In this document: positions 16,217 through 24,441 of the stretch, piece after piece | Position numbering within the stretch: position 1 is the stretch's first letter | Layout of the letters: the number at the start of each line of letters is the position of its first letter | Source: Acidovorax sp. 1608163 | GTDB lineage: Bacteria; Pseudomonadota; Gammaproteobacteria; Burkholderiales; Burkholderiaceae_C | Direction of reading: 5' to 3' | DNA: 64,000 bases | Assembly: GCF_003669015.1 (NCBI RefSeq) | Contig: NZ_CP033069.1 | Location: 3,048,501 to 3,112,500 of the forward strand | The notes under the pieces: generated by a model | What the model saw: the letters and a program-made list of their open reading frames with translations, nothing else | Database searches by the model: none | Told to the model about the DNA's origin: nothing | Position numbers and translations under genes: made by a program

Positions 16217-18153
16217 CACGCGCCACCTCCCAGGGCCAAAGCGATTCGGTAGGTCACGAAACTGGCCGCATAGGCCAGGCTGAAGAGGTACACCACCATC
16301 AGCAGCGGGTAGCGCCAGCTGTTGGTCTCGCGCCGCACTGCGGCGATGGTGGAGATGCACTGCGGCGCAAACACAAACCACACCAGCAACGACAGCGCCG
16401 TAGCCAAAGACCAGCTCTGCGCGATCAGTGGGCCCAGCTGGCTGGCCACCTCTTCACCGGTGACCGACAACGCATACACCGTGCCCAGGGCGCCTACCGC
16501 CACCTCGCGTGCGGCCATGCCGGGCACCAGGGCGATGGCGATCTGCCAGTTGAAACCGATGGGAGCCACCAGCACCTCCAGCAAGCGCCCCAGCTGGCCT
16601 GCAAAGCTGTAGGTGATGGCCGCTTCGGTAGCGCCTTCGGGTGGCGCCGGGTAAGTGGACAGGAACCACAGCAATACCGTGACGGCCAGGATGATGCCGC
16701 CCACGCGCTTGATGAAAATCATCGCCCGCTCGTACAACCCATGCAGCAGGCTGCGCACGCTGGGCCAGCGGTAGGCGGGCAGCTCCATCAGCAGCTGAGG
16801 GGGCCGCTGGTCAGAGCGTGCCAACTTGGCCACACCGGCCACAGCCATCGCGCTGGCGATACCGCCCACGTAGAGCGCAAACAACACCACGCCCTGCAGG
16901 TTGAACAGGCCAGCCACCGTGCGCTCAGGGATGAAGGCGCCGATCAGCAGTGCATACACCGGCAACCGGGCCGAGCAGGTCATGAGCGGCGCAATCATGA
17001 TGGTGACCAGCCGATCGCGCCAGTGGGTGATGGAGCGCGTGGCCATCACGCCCGGCACAGCGCAGGCAAAGCTCGACAACAGCGGGATGAACGAACGGCC
17101 CGACAGCCCCACGGTGCCCATTACACGGTCCAGCAAGAAGGCGGCACGCGGCAGGTAGCCCGAGTCTTCGAGCGCCAGGATGAACAGAAACAGCGTCAGG
17201 ATTTGCGGCAAGAACACCAGCACGCCCCCGGCCCCGGCCACCACGCCGTCCACCAACAGGCTGCGCAGCGGCCCATCGGCCATGTGCTCCTGGATGAGAG
17301 CCGAAGTCCACTCGACCCCCGCCTTGATCCAATCGGTAGGCACCGTGGCCCAGGTGAACACGGCCTGGAACATCAAGAACAGCGTGGTCAGCAGCAGCAG
17401 CATGCCCCACACGGGATGCAGCACCACAGCATCAATCCGGTCATCCGCCCGCAGGCTGGTGGCCGGGGAGCGCACCGCCAGCTCCATCAGTCGGTGCACC
17501 TGCTGGTGGGTGCGGATGACCTGGGTCTGCGCATCCAGCGCAGAAGCATCCAGCGCCACCGCCTCCTGGGCGGGTACCTGCGGCGCCTTCAGCGCCTGTG
17601 CAGCGGGCGAATCGAGCCAGCTCAGCAGCTCGCTGGCACCATCGCCGCGCACGCCCACAGTGGCCAGAACCGGCATGCCCAGCTCGCGCGACAGCACCTC
17701 GCGGTCGATCTGAATGCCCTGGCGCTCGGCCATGTCGCTCATGTTCAGCACCAGCACCATGGGCAGGCCCAGGGCCCGCGCCTCCAGCACCAGGCGCAGG
17801 TTCAGCCGCAGATGGGTGGCATCGGTCACGCACACCAGCAGGTCGGGCAAGGCCTCGCCAGGGCGGCGGCCCCGCACGATGTCGCGGGTGATGGCTTCGT
17901 CCAGGCTGTGCGCGTGCAGGCTGTAGGCACCGGGCAAATCCAGCACCCGCACCTTGCGGCCACTGGTCGTGTGCAGCACGCCTTCTTTGCGCTCCACCGT
18001 CACGCCCGCGTAGTTGGCCACCTTTTGGCGGGCACCGGTCAGCAGGTTGAACAGCGCCGTCTTGCCGCAATTGGGGTTGCCCAGCAGGGCCACGCGCATC
18101 AACTCACCCGCCGGGGTGGCTGCGCCTGCGCCCATGTTCACCGCCGCGCTCAT
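16216..18153 (-). CDS. feoB: Ferrous iron transporter FeoB
   Basis: A 645-residue inner-membrane Fe2+ transporter with an N-terminal G domain. G1 is LLGNPNCGKTALFN, G3 is DLPGAYSL and G4 is NMSD. The membrane part includes the SFIPLLSSFACAVPGVMATR core with the conserved Cys, plus paired gate repeats. The start MSAAVNMGAGAATP at 18153 overlaps the feoA stop by 4 bp (ATGA). The frame is open further upstream inside feoA, but those residues are not FeoB-like. Confidence 0.95.
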   Translation of the reverse strand: MSAAVNMGAGAATPAGELMRVALLGNPNCGKTALFNLLTGARQKVANYAGVTVERKEGVLHTTSGRKVRVLDLPGAYSLHAHSLDEAITRDIVRGRRPGEALPDLLVCVTDATHLRLNLRLVLEARALGLPMVLVLNMSDMAERQGIQIDREVLSRELGMPVLATVGVRGDGASELLSWLDSPAAQALKAPQVPAQEAVALDASALDAQTQVIRTHQQVHRLMELAVRSPATSLRADDRIDAVVLHPVWGMLLLLTTLFLMFQAVFTWATVPTDWIKAGVEWTSALIQEHMADGPLRSLLVDGVVAGAGGVLVFLPQILTLFLFILALEDSGYLPRAAFLLDRVMGTVGLSGRSFIPLLSSFACAVPGVMATRSITHWRDRLVTIMIAPLMTCSARLPVYALLIGAFIPERTVAGLFNLQGVVLFALYVGGIASAMAVAGVAKLARSDQRPPQLLMELPAYRWPSVRSLLHGLYERAMIFIKRVGGIILAVTVLLWFLSTYPAPPEGATEAAITYSFAGQLGRLLEVLVAPIGFNWQIAIALVPGMAAREVAVGALGTVYALSVTGEEVASQLGPLIAQSWSLATALSLLVWFVFAPQCISTIAAVRRETNSWRYPLLMVVYLFSLAYAASFVTYRIALALGGGA

Positions 18154-18488
18154 GCCAACACCTGCACTTGCACCATGGCCGCCTCTTGCTGGCGCAGGGC
18201 AAACGTGGCCTGCCCCACCCGCACGGCAAGGGGATTGCCCCCCCACGCCCCCCGGGCCAGCACTTGCACGGCCTCACCGGGCACAAAGCCGATCTCCAGC
18301 AAGCGCAGCAAGGTGCTGTGCTCACGCCCATCGCGCGCAGGCACCAGCCCGGTCACCAACGCAGGGGTGCGGACTTTGAGCCCGTCCAGGCCCAAAGCAG
18401 CAGAGGGGAACGCCGAAGCCGCCGTCGGTGTGGCGGCCTGCGTGCTGGGGTGCAGGGCGGCGGCGGCACCCTCGTGCATTGTTTTCAT
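18150..18488 (-). CDS. feoA: FeoA family protein
   Basis: A 112-residue (from Met 18488) small SH3-like cytoplasmic partner of FeoB. The core LLRLLEIGFVPGEAVQVLARG and NPLAVRVGQATFALRQQEA match FeoA. The N-terminal ~40 residues are an Ala-rich extension not typical of the ~75-residue family. It is first in the feoA-feoB-small protein operon, coupled by ATGA, with a Fur-like box about 20 bp before the start. Confidence 0.88.
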   Translation of the reverse strand: MKTMHEGAAAALHPSTQAATPTAASAFPSAALGLDGLKVRTPALVTGLVPARDGREHSTLLRLLEIGFVPGEAVQVLARGAWGGNPLAVRVGQATFALRQQEAAMVQVQVLA

Positions 18489-18506
18489 GGGGGTCAATCT
18501 TTACGC

Positions 18507-18527
18507 AAATGAGTTTGGTTCTCATTT
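18507..18527. promoter_or_regulatory. Fur-box-like operator upstream of feoA
   Basis: AAATGAG, seven bases, CTCATTT is a perfect 7+7 inverted repeat in an A/T-rich patch, and AAAATGAG recurs at 18531. This is the form expected for a Fur site and would give iron repression of feoAB. Confidence 0.65.
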
Positions 18528-18608
18528 TACAAAATGAGTTCCGCTGGCACTTGATTCAAATCAGAGCGGCCTCGCTGGCCTGAGCACCCGGACAAGGCTC
18601 TCAAAAAT

Positions 18609-18622
18609 GTAGATATCGCTAC
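18609..18622. promoter_or_regulatory. Imperfect palindrome before chrB
   Basis: GTAGATATCGCTAC has GTAG/CTAC arms around GATATC and lies 40 bp before the chrB start. It is a candidate ChrB operator, given that ChrB is the chromate-sensing regulator in related operons. The evidence is weak. Confidence 0.3.
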
Positions 18623-18661
18623 TTCATTGCAAGGCTTGTGACACCAATTTAAGCTTGCGCC

Positions 18662-19624
18662 ATGCATCGCCCTTCTCACTCATGGTTGGCCTTGGTCGTC
18701 AGCCTCCCCTCGGCAAGCGCTACGGTGCGCATGCGGATTTGGCGTGCCGTCAAGGCACTGGGCTGCGCCGCATTGCGCGACGGCGCCTACTTGCTGCCCG
18801 CACAAGCAGAGCAAGCTGCACAGCTTCAACCGCTGGCCGACGAGGCTTTGCAAGAAGGGGGACAGGCCTGGCTGCTGCAGGTGCAAGCAACCCACATGGC
18901 CGAGCAAGCCGCCTACCAAACGTTGTTTGATCGGACGGCCGACTACACCCCCTGGCTGGACGAGTTGGCGCAAGCCCGCCAGCTTTTGCCCACGCTGGTG
19001 GGTGCCGAGCTTCAGCGCTTGCAGCGCCGATATGCGCGCACCTACGAGGCGATCCGCAAGATCGACTTCTTTCCGGGCGAAGCCTCCATCCGGGCCGAAG
19101 CCCAGTGGCGCGACTTCGCCAACGCCGTGGAGGCCTTGCAGTCCCCCGGCGAGCCTCAGACCACAGCGGGCCGTATTGCACGGCGTGACCGCATGCAATA
19201 CCAAGGGCGGCTCTGGGCGACGCGCCGCCATCTCTGGGTCGATCGCGTGGCCAGCGCCTGGCTCATTCAGCGCTTCATCGACCCCAGCGCGCGCTTTGTG
19301 TGGCTGAACGCCATCACAGACTGCCCTGCGGATGCACTGGGCTTTGACTTCGACGGTGCTACGTTTTCGCATGTGGGTGAGCGGGTGACGTTTGAGGTGC
19401 TGCTGGCGAGCTTTGGCCTGGACGGTGATCGCGGCCTGCTGCGCCTGGGGGCCATGGTGCATGCCCTGGATGTGGGGGGCGCAACCACGCCCGAAGCGGG
19501 TGGCTTCGAAGCCGTGCTGGCCGGTGCACGCAAGCGCTGGCCGGACGACGACGCCCTGTTGGCCGATGTGGGCGGGGTGCTGGACTCGCTCCATGCGCAT
19601 TTCTCTACTCACCGCAAACCGTAG
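18662..19624 (+). CDS. chrB: Chromate resistance regulator ChrB
   Basis: A 320-residue protein. The N-terminal winged-helix-like part (SLPSASATVRMRIWRAVKAL, DGAYLLPA) is followed by the ChrB C-terminal domain from about residue 180 (RRHLWVDRVASAWLIQRFID, FDGATFSHVGERVTFEVLLA). ChrB senses chromate and controls chrA in related operons. It is first of four co-directional genes; chrA starts 18 bp after its stop. Confidence 0.92.
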   Translation: MHRPSHSWLALVVSLPSASATVRMRIWRAVKALGCAALRDGAYLLPAQAEQAAQLQPLADEALQEGGQAWLLQVQATHMAEQAAYQTLFDRTADYTPWLDELAQARQLLPTLVGAELQRLQRRYARTYEAIRKIDFFPGEASIRAEAQWRDFANAVEALQSPGEPQTTAGRIARRDRMQYQGRLWATRRHLWVDRVASAWLIQRFIDPSARFVWLNAITDCPADALGFDFDGATFSHVGERVTFEVLLASFGLDGDRGLLRLGAMVHALDVGGATTPEAGGFEAVLAGARKRWPDDDALLADVGGVLDSLHAHFSTHRKP

Positions 19625-19642
19625 CACCTCACCACCTCAGGA

Positions 19643-20851
19643 ATGAACATGAACGATCTCAAGGTAACGGCAGCGCCGGACGCCAGCGCTGCAAGTGCTC
19701 CTGTCTACACGCTGTGGCAACTGGTGCTGTACATGCTGCGCCTGGGCACGCTGGGCTTTGGTGGCCCCGTGGCACTGGTCGGCTACATGTACCGCGATCT
19801 GGTGGAGCAACGCGGCTGGATTTCGGATGCCGACTACAAGGAGGGCATGGCCCTGGCCCAGCTCATGCCAGGCCCTTTGGCTGCGCAGCTGGCCATCTAC
19901 CTCGGCTACGTGCATTTCCGCCTGTGGGGCGCCACGCTGGTCGGCGTGGCGTTTGTGCTGCCGTCTTTTGCGATGGTGTTGGCACTGGGGGCTGCCTACA
20001 AAGCCTACGGCGGCATCTCCTGGATGCAGGCAGTTTTCTATGGCGTGGGCGCCTCCGTCATCGGCATCATTGCCTTGAGTGCCTACAAGCTCACGACCAA
20101 GAGCGTGGGCAAGGACAGGCTGCTCGGGGCCATCTACCTGGTCAGCGCGGGCGTAACCATTGCCACCCAATCCGAAGTGATCTGGGTCTTTCTCGGCGCG
20201 GGGCTGTTGGTGTGGGCCGTGCGCGGCCCATTGAAGCGAGCTGGCGGGCGGCTGCACAGCATGGCATGGGCAGCCCCCATGGCCGGGGCACTCAGCCTGG
20301 ACCACCTCGACTGGCAAAAGCTCGGGCAGATTGCCGCGTACTTCACCTACGCGGGGGCATTCGTCTTTGGCAGCGGTTTGGCCATCGTGCCGTTCCTCTA
20401 CGGCGGGGTGGTCAAAGAGTACGCATGGCTGACCGATCGCCAGTTCGTGGACGCCGTGGCCGTGGCCATGATCACCCCAGGCCCGGTCGTCATCACCACG
20501 GGGTTCATTGGCTTTTTGACCAGCGGCTTTGGGGGCGCCGTCGTCGCGGCAGCAGCGACTTTTCTGCCCTGTTATCTGCTCACAGTGATCCCGGCGCCGT
20601 ACTTCAAAAAGCATGGCAAGCACCCTGGTGTGGTGGCGTTTGTGGATGGCGTGACTGCCGCTGCCGTGGGTGCTATTGCGGGGGCGGTGGTGGTACTGGG
20701 CCAGCGGTCCATCGTGGACCTGCCCACCGCTGCGCTGTTTCTTGCCACCACGGCGGTGCTGTGGCGGTTCAAGAAGCTGCCCGAGCCTGTCGTGGTGCTG
20801 GCCGCCGCGCTGGTGGGCCTGATCGTCTACCCACTGATTTCCCGAGTCTGA
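19643..20851 (+). CDS. chrA: Chromate efflux transporter ChrA
   Basis: A 402-residue CHR-family inner-membrane exporter of chromate. It has two homologous halves: first LRLGTLGFGGPVALVGYMYR and AQLMPGPLAAQLAIYLGY, then GGVVKEYAWLTDRQFVDAVA with MITPGPVVITTGFIGF. Both halves keep the PGP motif. Length fits the long-chain two-domain class. Start at 19643 or the in-frame Met two codons on. Confidence 0.94.
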   Translation: MNMNDLKVTAAPDASAASAPVYTLWQLVLYMLRLGTLGFGGPVALVGYMYRDLVEQRGWISDADYKEGMALAQLMPGPLAAQLAIYLGYVHFRLWGATLVGVAFVLPSFAMVLALGAAYKAYGGISWMQAVFYGVGASVIGIIALSAYKLTTKSVGKDRLLGAIYLVSAGVTIATQSEVIWVFLGAGLLVWAVRGPLKRAGGRLHSMAWAAPMAGALSLDHLDWQKLGQIAAYFTYAGAFVFGSGLAIVPFLYGGVVKEYAWLTDRQFVDAVAVAMITPGPVVITTGFIGFLTSGFGGAVVAAAATFLPCYLLTVIPAPYFKKHGKHPGVVAFVDGVTAAAVGAIAGAVVVLGQRSIVDLPTAALFLATTAVLWRFKKLPEPVVVLAAALVGLIVYPLISRV

Positions 20852-20875
20852 CCCTGCCCCCTGAAGGAGCGCCCC

Positions 20876-21796
20876 GTGAACTACACCACTCGTCCACTCA
20901 CACTGGACCCCGACCAACTCACCGGGCTGTCGAATCGACTGATCACCAGCCACTACGAGAACAACTACGCTGGCGCCGTCAAGCGCCTGAACGCCATCCG
21001 CAGCGAACTCGCAGTGCTGGACTGGAGCACAGCTGCCACCTTCACCGTCAACGGCCTCAAGCGCGAGGAATTGATCGCGGCCAACTCGGCGTTCCTGCAC
21101 GAGCTGTACTTCGACAACCTGGGGGGCAATGGTGTGCTGCCATCTTGCGGCCTCTCCATTGCGCTCACGCGTGACTTTGGCTCCGTGGAGGCGTGGCGCA
21201 GCCAGTTCACGGGGCTGGCCAAGGCCATGGGCGGTGGATCGGGATGGGCCTTGCTGTCCTGGTCTTCCCGCGAAAGCCGCCTCATCAACCACTGGGCGGC
21301 AGACCACACGCACCTTCTGGCGGGCGCCACGCCGGTGCTGGCACTGGACATGTACGAGCACGCCTACCACCTGGACTTTGGCGCCAAGGCAGGCGCCTAT
21401 GTGGATGCGTTCATGGCCAACATTCAGTGGGACAAGGTCTACAAGCGCTACGGCGCTGCTGTCGAGGCGGATGCGTTGGCGTTTGGCATCGACACGGGCG
21501 GTGCATTGGATGGTGTGCAGGGCAAGCTCGATGTGAGGCGCGAGGAGGACTATGTACAGAGCCCGCAGGTCATTGCCGGGGCATCGTGGCGCGACCCGTC
21601 GCGCGTGCACGAGTGGAGCCAGGAACTCGATGCATCGAAGCCGGTTCTGCTGTACTGCCTACGCGGCAAGGACATCGGGCGCTCAACGGTCCTTACTTTG
21701 CGTGCACGCGGCCTGGATGCACGCTACCTCGTGGGTGGCATCGAGGCCTGGCAAGCCGCTGGCCTGCCTCTGGAAACACCAGGAAGTGCCACATGA
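20876..21796 (+). CDS. Fe/Mn superoxide dismutase fused to a rhodanese domain (ChrC-ChrE-like)
   Basis: A 306-residue fusion. Residues ~1-200 are a Fe/Mn-SOD with metal ligands in ITSHYENNYAGAV, FLHELYFDNLGG, and LDMYEHAYHLDFG. Residues ~225-300 are a rhodanese-type domain with the active-site Cys in VLLYCLRGKDIGRSTVL and the closing YLVGGIEAWQAAGLPLE. In other chromate operons, SOD (chrC) and rhodanese (chrE) are separate genes. The fusion probably detoxifies superoxide and handles thiol/chromium damage made during chromate reduction. The next gene overlaps its stop (ATGA). Confidence 0.9.
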   Translation: MNYTTRPLTLDPDQLTGLSNRLITSHYENNYAGAVKRLNAIRSELAVLDWSTAATFTVNGLKREELIAANSAFLHELYFDNLGGNGVLPSCGLSIALTRDFGSVEAWRSQFTGLAKAMGGGSGWALLSWSSRESRLINHWAADHTHLLAGATPVLALDMYEHAYHLDFGAKAGAYVDAFMANIQWDKVYKRYGAAVEADALAFGIDTGGALDGVQGKLDVRREEDYVQSPQVIAGASWRDPSRVHEWSQELDASKPVLLYCLRGKDIGRSTVLTLRARGLDARYLVGGIEAWQAAGLPLETPGSAT

Positions 21797-22251
21797 AATG
21801 GGTCACCCGCGAACGCCCGAAGATCGACCGCATCGCCTGCCCCTGGCTGATCGCCCGGTTCATCGACAAGGCACCTGAGTTTCTCTACGTGCCTGCGGCC
21901 TCCGTGCTTCGGGTGGCCCAAGACACAGGTGCGATCCCCTACGACGTGCCCGGCGTGGAAATGACCCACGACGGTGACCTTTGCAGCTTCGACGCCTTTC
22001 TCAAAAAATACGGCCTCACCGAGCCCGCACTGCAGCAACTGGCCGTGATCGTGCGGGGGGCGGACACCTCCCGACTGGACTTGGCGCCACAGTCTGCGGG
22101 CCTGTACGCGCTGTCGCTCGGTCTGTCCCAGACCTTCCGCGATGACCACGAAATGCTGGGGCACGGCATGGTGATGTACGACGCGCTGTATGCGTGGTGC
22201 CAGTCGTGCCAGGCCGAGACCCACCACTGGCCCCCAAGCATGGCGACATGA
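21793..22251 (+). CDS. Stand-alone ChrB-type C-terminal domain protein
   Basis: A 152-residue protein starting MKWVTRERPKIDRIACPWLI, homologous to the C-terminal half of ChrB (compare RVASAWLIQRFID) but with no winged-helix region. Cys pairs occur near both ends (IACPW; WCQSCQ). It is coupled by ATGA to the SOD-rhodanese gene and is last in the operon. It probably assists chromate sensing or handling, since it cannot bind DNA as ChrB does. Confidence 0.85.
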   Translation: MKWVTRERPKIDRIACPWLIARFIDKAPEFLYVPAASVLRVAQDTGAIPYDVPGVEMTHDGDLCSFDAFLKKYGLTEPALQQLAVIVRGADTSRLDLAPQSAGLYALSLGLSQTFRDDHEMLGHGMVMYDALYAWCQSCQAETHHWPPSMAT

Positions 22252-22360
22252 CCCGCTGTGGCCCGCCCTGACACGGCAGAGAGGGCCAAACTCTGCCACC
22301 AAGCCAGCCGCCAAGGAAGGGGCCACACGGTAAGTCGCCAGTAAGTCCAGGCAGCGGACG

Positions 22361-23221
22361 ATGGATGCTTTCGTAACCAGGACGCCCTCCGTGCACAAAC
22401 CCCAGCCCATCGCATCCACATCCCCTGCCGCCGCGCGCTCCCATCTCGCCATGGCGGCCCTCGCCGCTCTTGCGCTTTCGGGCAATGCCGCTGCGCAATC
22501 CGACGTCGCACCGTCCACGCAATCCACATCAATGGCGCCGCAATGGGGTCTGGGCATTGGCGTCGGGGTGTTTCAAAGCCCCTACCTGGGTGACGACAAC
22601 AAAACGCGGGCGCTGCCTTTGCTGAACTACGAAAACACCTGGCTGCGCGTGGCGGGCACCGGTGCCGATCTCAAGCTGGGTCAATGGCCCTTGGGCGCCA
22701 GCAGTTCCATCGCACTGACTGGCCGCCTCAAATACGAGGGCATCGGCTACAAGGCGGACGACGCGCCCATCCTGGCGGGCATGGACGAACGCAAAGGTGG
22801 TTTCTGGGCTGGGGGAACAGCCACCTGGACGCACCCCCTCGTGCGCGCCACCGCAGAATGGACGGCAGACGCATCGGGCCACAGCAAGGGGCAAAAGGCG
22901 ATGCTGCAACTGGACAGGCGCTTCAGCGTCGGCCCACTGGGCATCACCCCACGGGTGCAAGCCCAGTGGCTGGACAAAAAATACGTGGACTACTACTTTG
23001 GCGTGAAGGCGAGCGAAGCCCAGCCCAACCGCCCCCAATACACCGGCAAGGCCGCCACGGCGCTGGAGCTGGGTTTGCGGCTGGACTACCCACTGCAGCC
23101 CAAGCAAACCATCTTCCTGGACATCAGCAGCACCCAGTTGCCTGACGAAATCAAACGCAGCCCCATCGTGGGCCGATCGAGCCTGTCGCGGGCCACCATC
23201 GGCTACCTGTACCGTTTCTGA
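22361..23221 (+). CDS. MipA/OmpV family outer-membrane protein
   Basis: A 286-residue protein. A long N-terminal region ends in a signal-peptide-like MAALAALALSGNAAAQ. The mature part has alternating aromatic beta-strands (GLGIGVGVFQSPYLGDDN, FWAGGTATWTHPL, KYVDYYFGVKASEA, GYLYRF end) typical of MipA/OmpV barrels, which scaffold murein enzymes or form porin-like barrels. It begins an operon with a TetR-C-like protein and a two-component pair that probably controls it. Confidence 0.86.
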   Translation: MDAFVTRTPSVHKPQPIASTSPAAARSHLAMAALAALALSGNAAAQSDVAPSTQSTSMAPQWGLGIGVGVFQSPYLGDDNKTRALPLLNYENTWLRVAGTGADLKLGQWPLGASSSIALTGRLKYEGIGYKADDAPILAGMDERKGGFWAGGTATWTHPLVRATAEWTADASGHSKGQKAMLQLDRRFSVGPLGITPRVQAQWLDKKYVDYYFGVKASEAQPNRPQYTGKAATALELGLRLDYPLQPKQTIFLDISSTQLPDEIKRSPIVGRSSLSRATIGYLYRF

Positions 23222-23222
23222 G

Positions 23223-23777
23223 ATGCGGCACCTGGGCCCGTTTGTGTGCACGCTGGAAGCGCCCGCGCCCCAGGCTCTCCAAAGAGTGCATGCGCATGCC
23301 CTGCAAAGCCATCCGGGCATAGCAAGGCGGCTGCACAGCCCCCAGGCCCATCACCGTGCGCGGCTGGACGCGCTCTTCGAGCGCACCGTGCTGGCCTTTC
23401 GCCAAGCCATGGTGGTGGCGCTGGACACCGAGCCACCGGGCGCCGCTCGGCACCTGAGGGCCTACCTGCGCTGCCTCTGCGACAACGCACTGCACCGACC
23501 GAAGGGGCAGCTTGCGGCCGCAGCATTGATGGCACATGGGCGCTACCAGGCCATCTGGGCCGATTTTATCGGCGAGGCCTGCGCCTATGATGCTTGCGAT
23601 GCGCTGCTTTCGCTCCATTGCAGAGCGGCGGCACAAACCCTGTGGATGCAGCAGGCCCTGCAGCGCCACGCCAACCCCCAACGCATTGCCCAGATGAAAG
23701 ACCACCTGCTGGCGCTGACCGAGCGTCCCCAGCATTCGCTTGCACATTGGCCCCATGAACCGCATTGCACTCATTGA
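23223..23777 (+). CDS. TetR C-terminal-domain-like protein lacking an HTH
   Basis: A 184-residue helical protein. The region from ~residue 45 (LDALFERTVLAFRQAMVVAL, HLRAYLRCLCDNAL, AAAALMAHGRYQAIWADFIG, LWMQQALQRH) resembles the ligand-binding C-terminal domain of TetR regulators. The first 45 residues have no helix-turn-helix, and no HTH is encoded upstream because mipA ends one base before its ATG. It overlaps the response regulator start by 23 bp. Function unknown; it could be a ligand-sensing accessory. The fold call is by eye only. Confidence 0.55.
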   Translation: MRHLGPFVCTLEAPAPQALQRVHAHALQSHPGIARRLHSPQAHHRARLDALFERTVLAFRQAMVVALDTEPPGAARHLRAYLRCLCDNALHRPKGQLAAAALMAHGRYQAIWADFIGEACAYDACDALLSLHCRAAAQTLWMQQALQRHANPQRIAQMKDHLLALTERPQHSLAHWPHEPHCTH

Positions 23778-24441
23778 AGACCACAGCAGGCTGGCCGATT
23801 TGGTACGCCAAGCCTTGGGCAATGCTGGCATTGAAACCGACGTGTTTCATGCCATGGAGCCAGCCTGGCTGGCTTTGCGAGACATTACCTACGGCGTGGT
23901 GGTCATCGACAGAGGCTTGCCAGACGGCGATGGCCTGCACCTGGTCAAGCGCCTGCGCGCCGCCGGTCGCCCCACTCCCTGCTTGATGCTGACAGCCCGA
24001 GACGCACTGCATGACCGCATCGAAGGCCTGGACTCGGGCGCAGACGACTACCTCACCAAGCCCTTTCCAATGGAGGAGCTGGTGGCCCGGGTGCGTGCAC
24101 TGCTGCGACGCCCAGCCCAGGTGCAAGAGTTTGCGCCCGCCCACGGCGACGTCCAGATCAGCCCAGAGCACGGCCACATGGTTTGCGCGGGCACCGCCGT
24201 GCCTCTGCCCGCCACCGAGCTGCAAATCATGCTGTGCCTGGCCCGCAAAGCGGGGCAAACCGTCAAACGGTCCACACTGGAGGCAGCCGCCTGGGGCCTG
24301 ACAGAGGCCGTCACGCCCAACGCGCTGGACGTGGCGCTGCACAGGCTGCGCCGCAAACTGGCCACAGCGGGCTCGTGCATGCAGATCGTCAACCTCCGCA
24401 CCCAAGGCTATGCCCTGCGTGAAGCTTCAGTGGCCTCGTAG
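23755..24441 (+). CDS. OmpR-family response regulator
   Basis: A 228-residue protein. In the receiver domain, acidic E8 D9, phosphoacceptor D52 (VVVIDRGLPDGDG) and K102 (YLTKPF) are present. The C-terminal winged helix shows TVKRSTLEAAAWGL and NALDVALHRLRRKL. It resembles QseB/TctD-type regulators. The start MNRIALIEDH at 23755 lies inside the preceding gene, and its end overlaps the kinase start by 32 bp, so the pair is tightly coupled. Confidence 0.93.
   Translation: MNRIALIEDHSRLADLVRQALGNAGIETDVFHAMEPAWLALRDITYGVVVIDRGLPDGDGLHLVKRLRAAGRPTPCLMLTARDALHDRIEGLDSGADDYLTKPFPMEELVARVRALLRRPAQVQEFAPAHGDVQISPEHGHMVCAGTAVPLPATELQIMLCLARKAGQTVKRSTLEAAAWGLTEAVTPNALDVALHRLRRKLATAGSCMQIVNLRTQGYALREASVAS

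Noticed and set aside
16741..18537. 598-residue plus-strand open frame
   Set aside because: Antisense to feoB/feoA; Gln/His-rich composition is a codon-shadow artefact.
19637..21610. 657-residue minus-strand open frame
   Set aside because: Antisense to chrA and the SOD-rhodanese gene, and no domain is visible.
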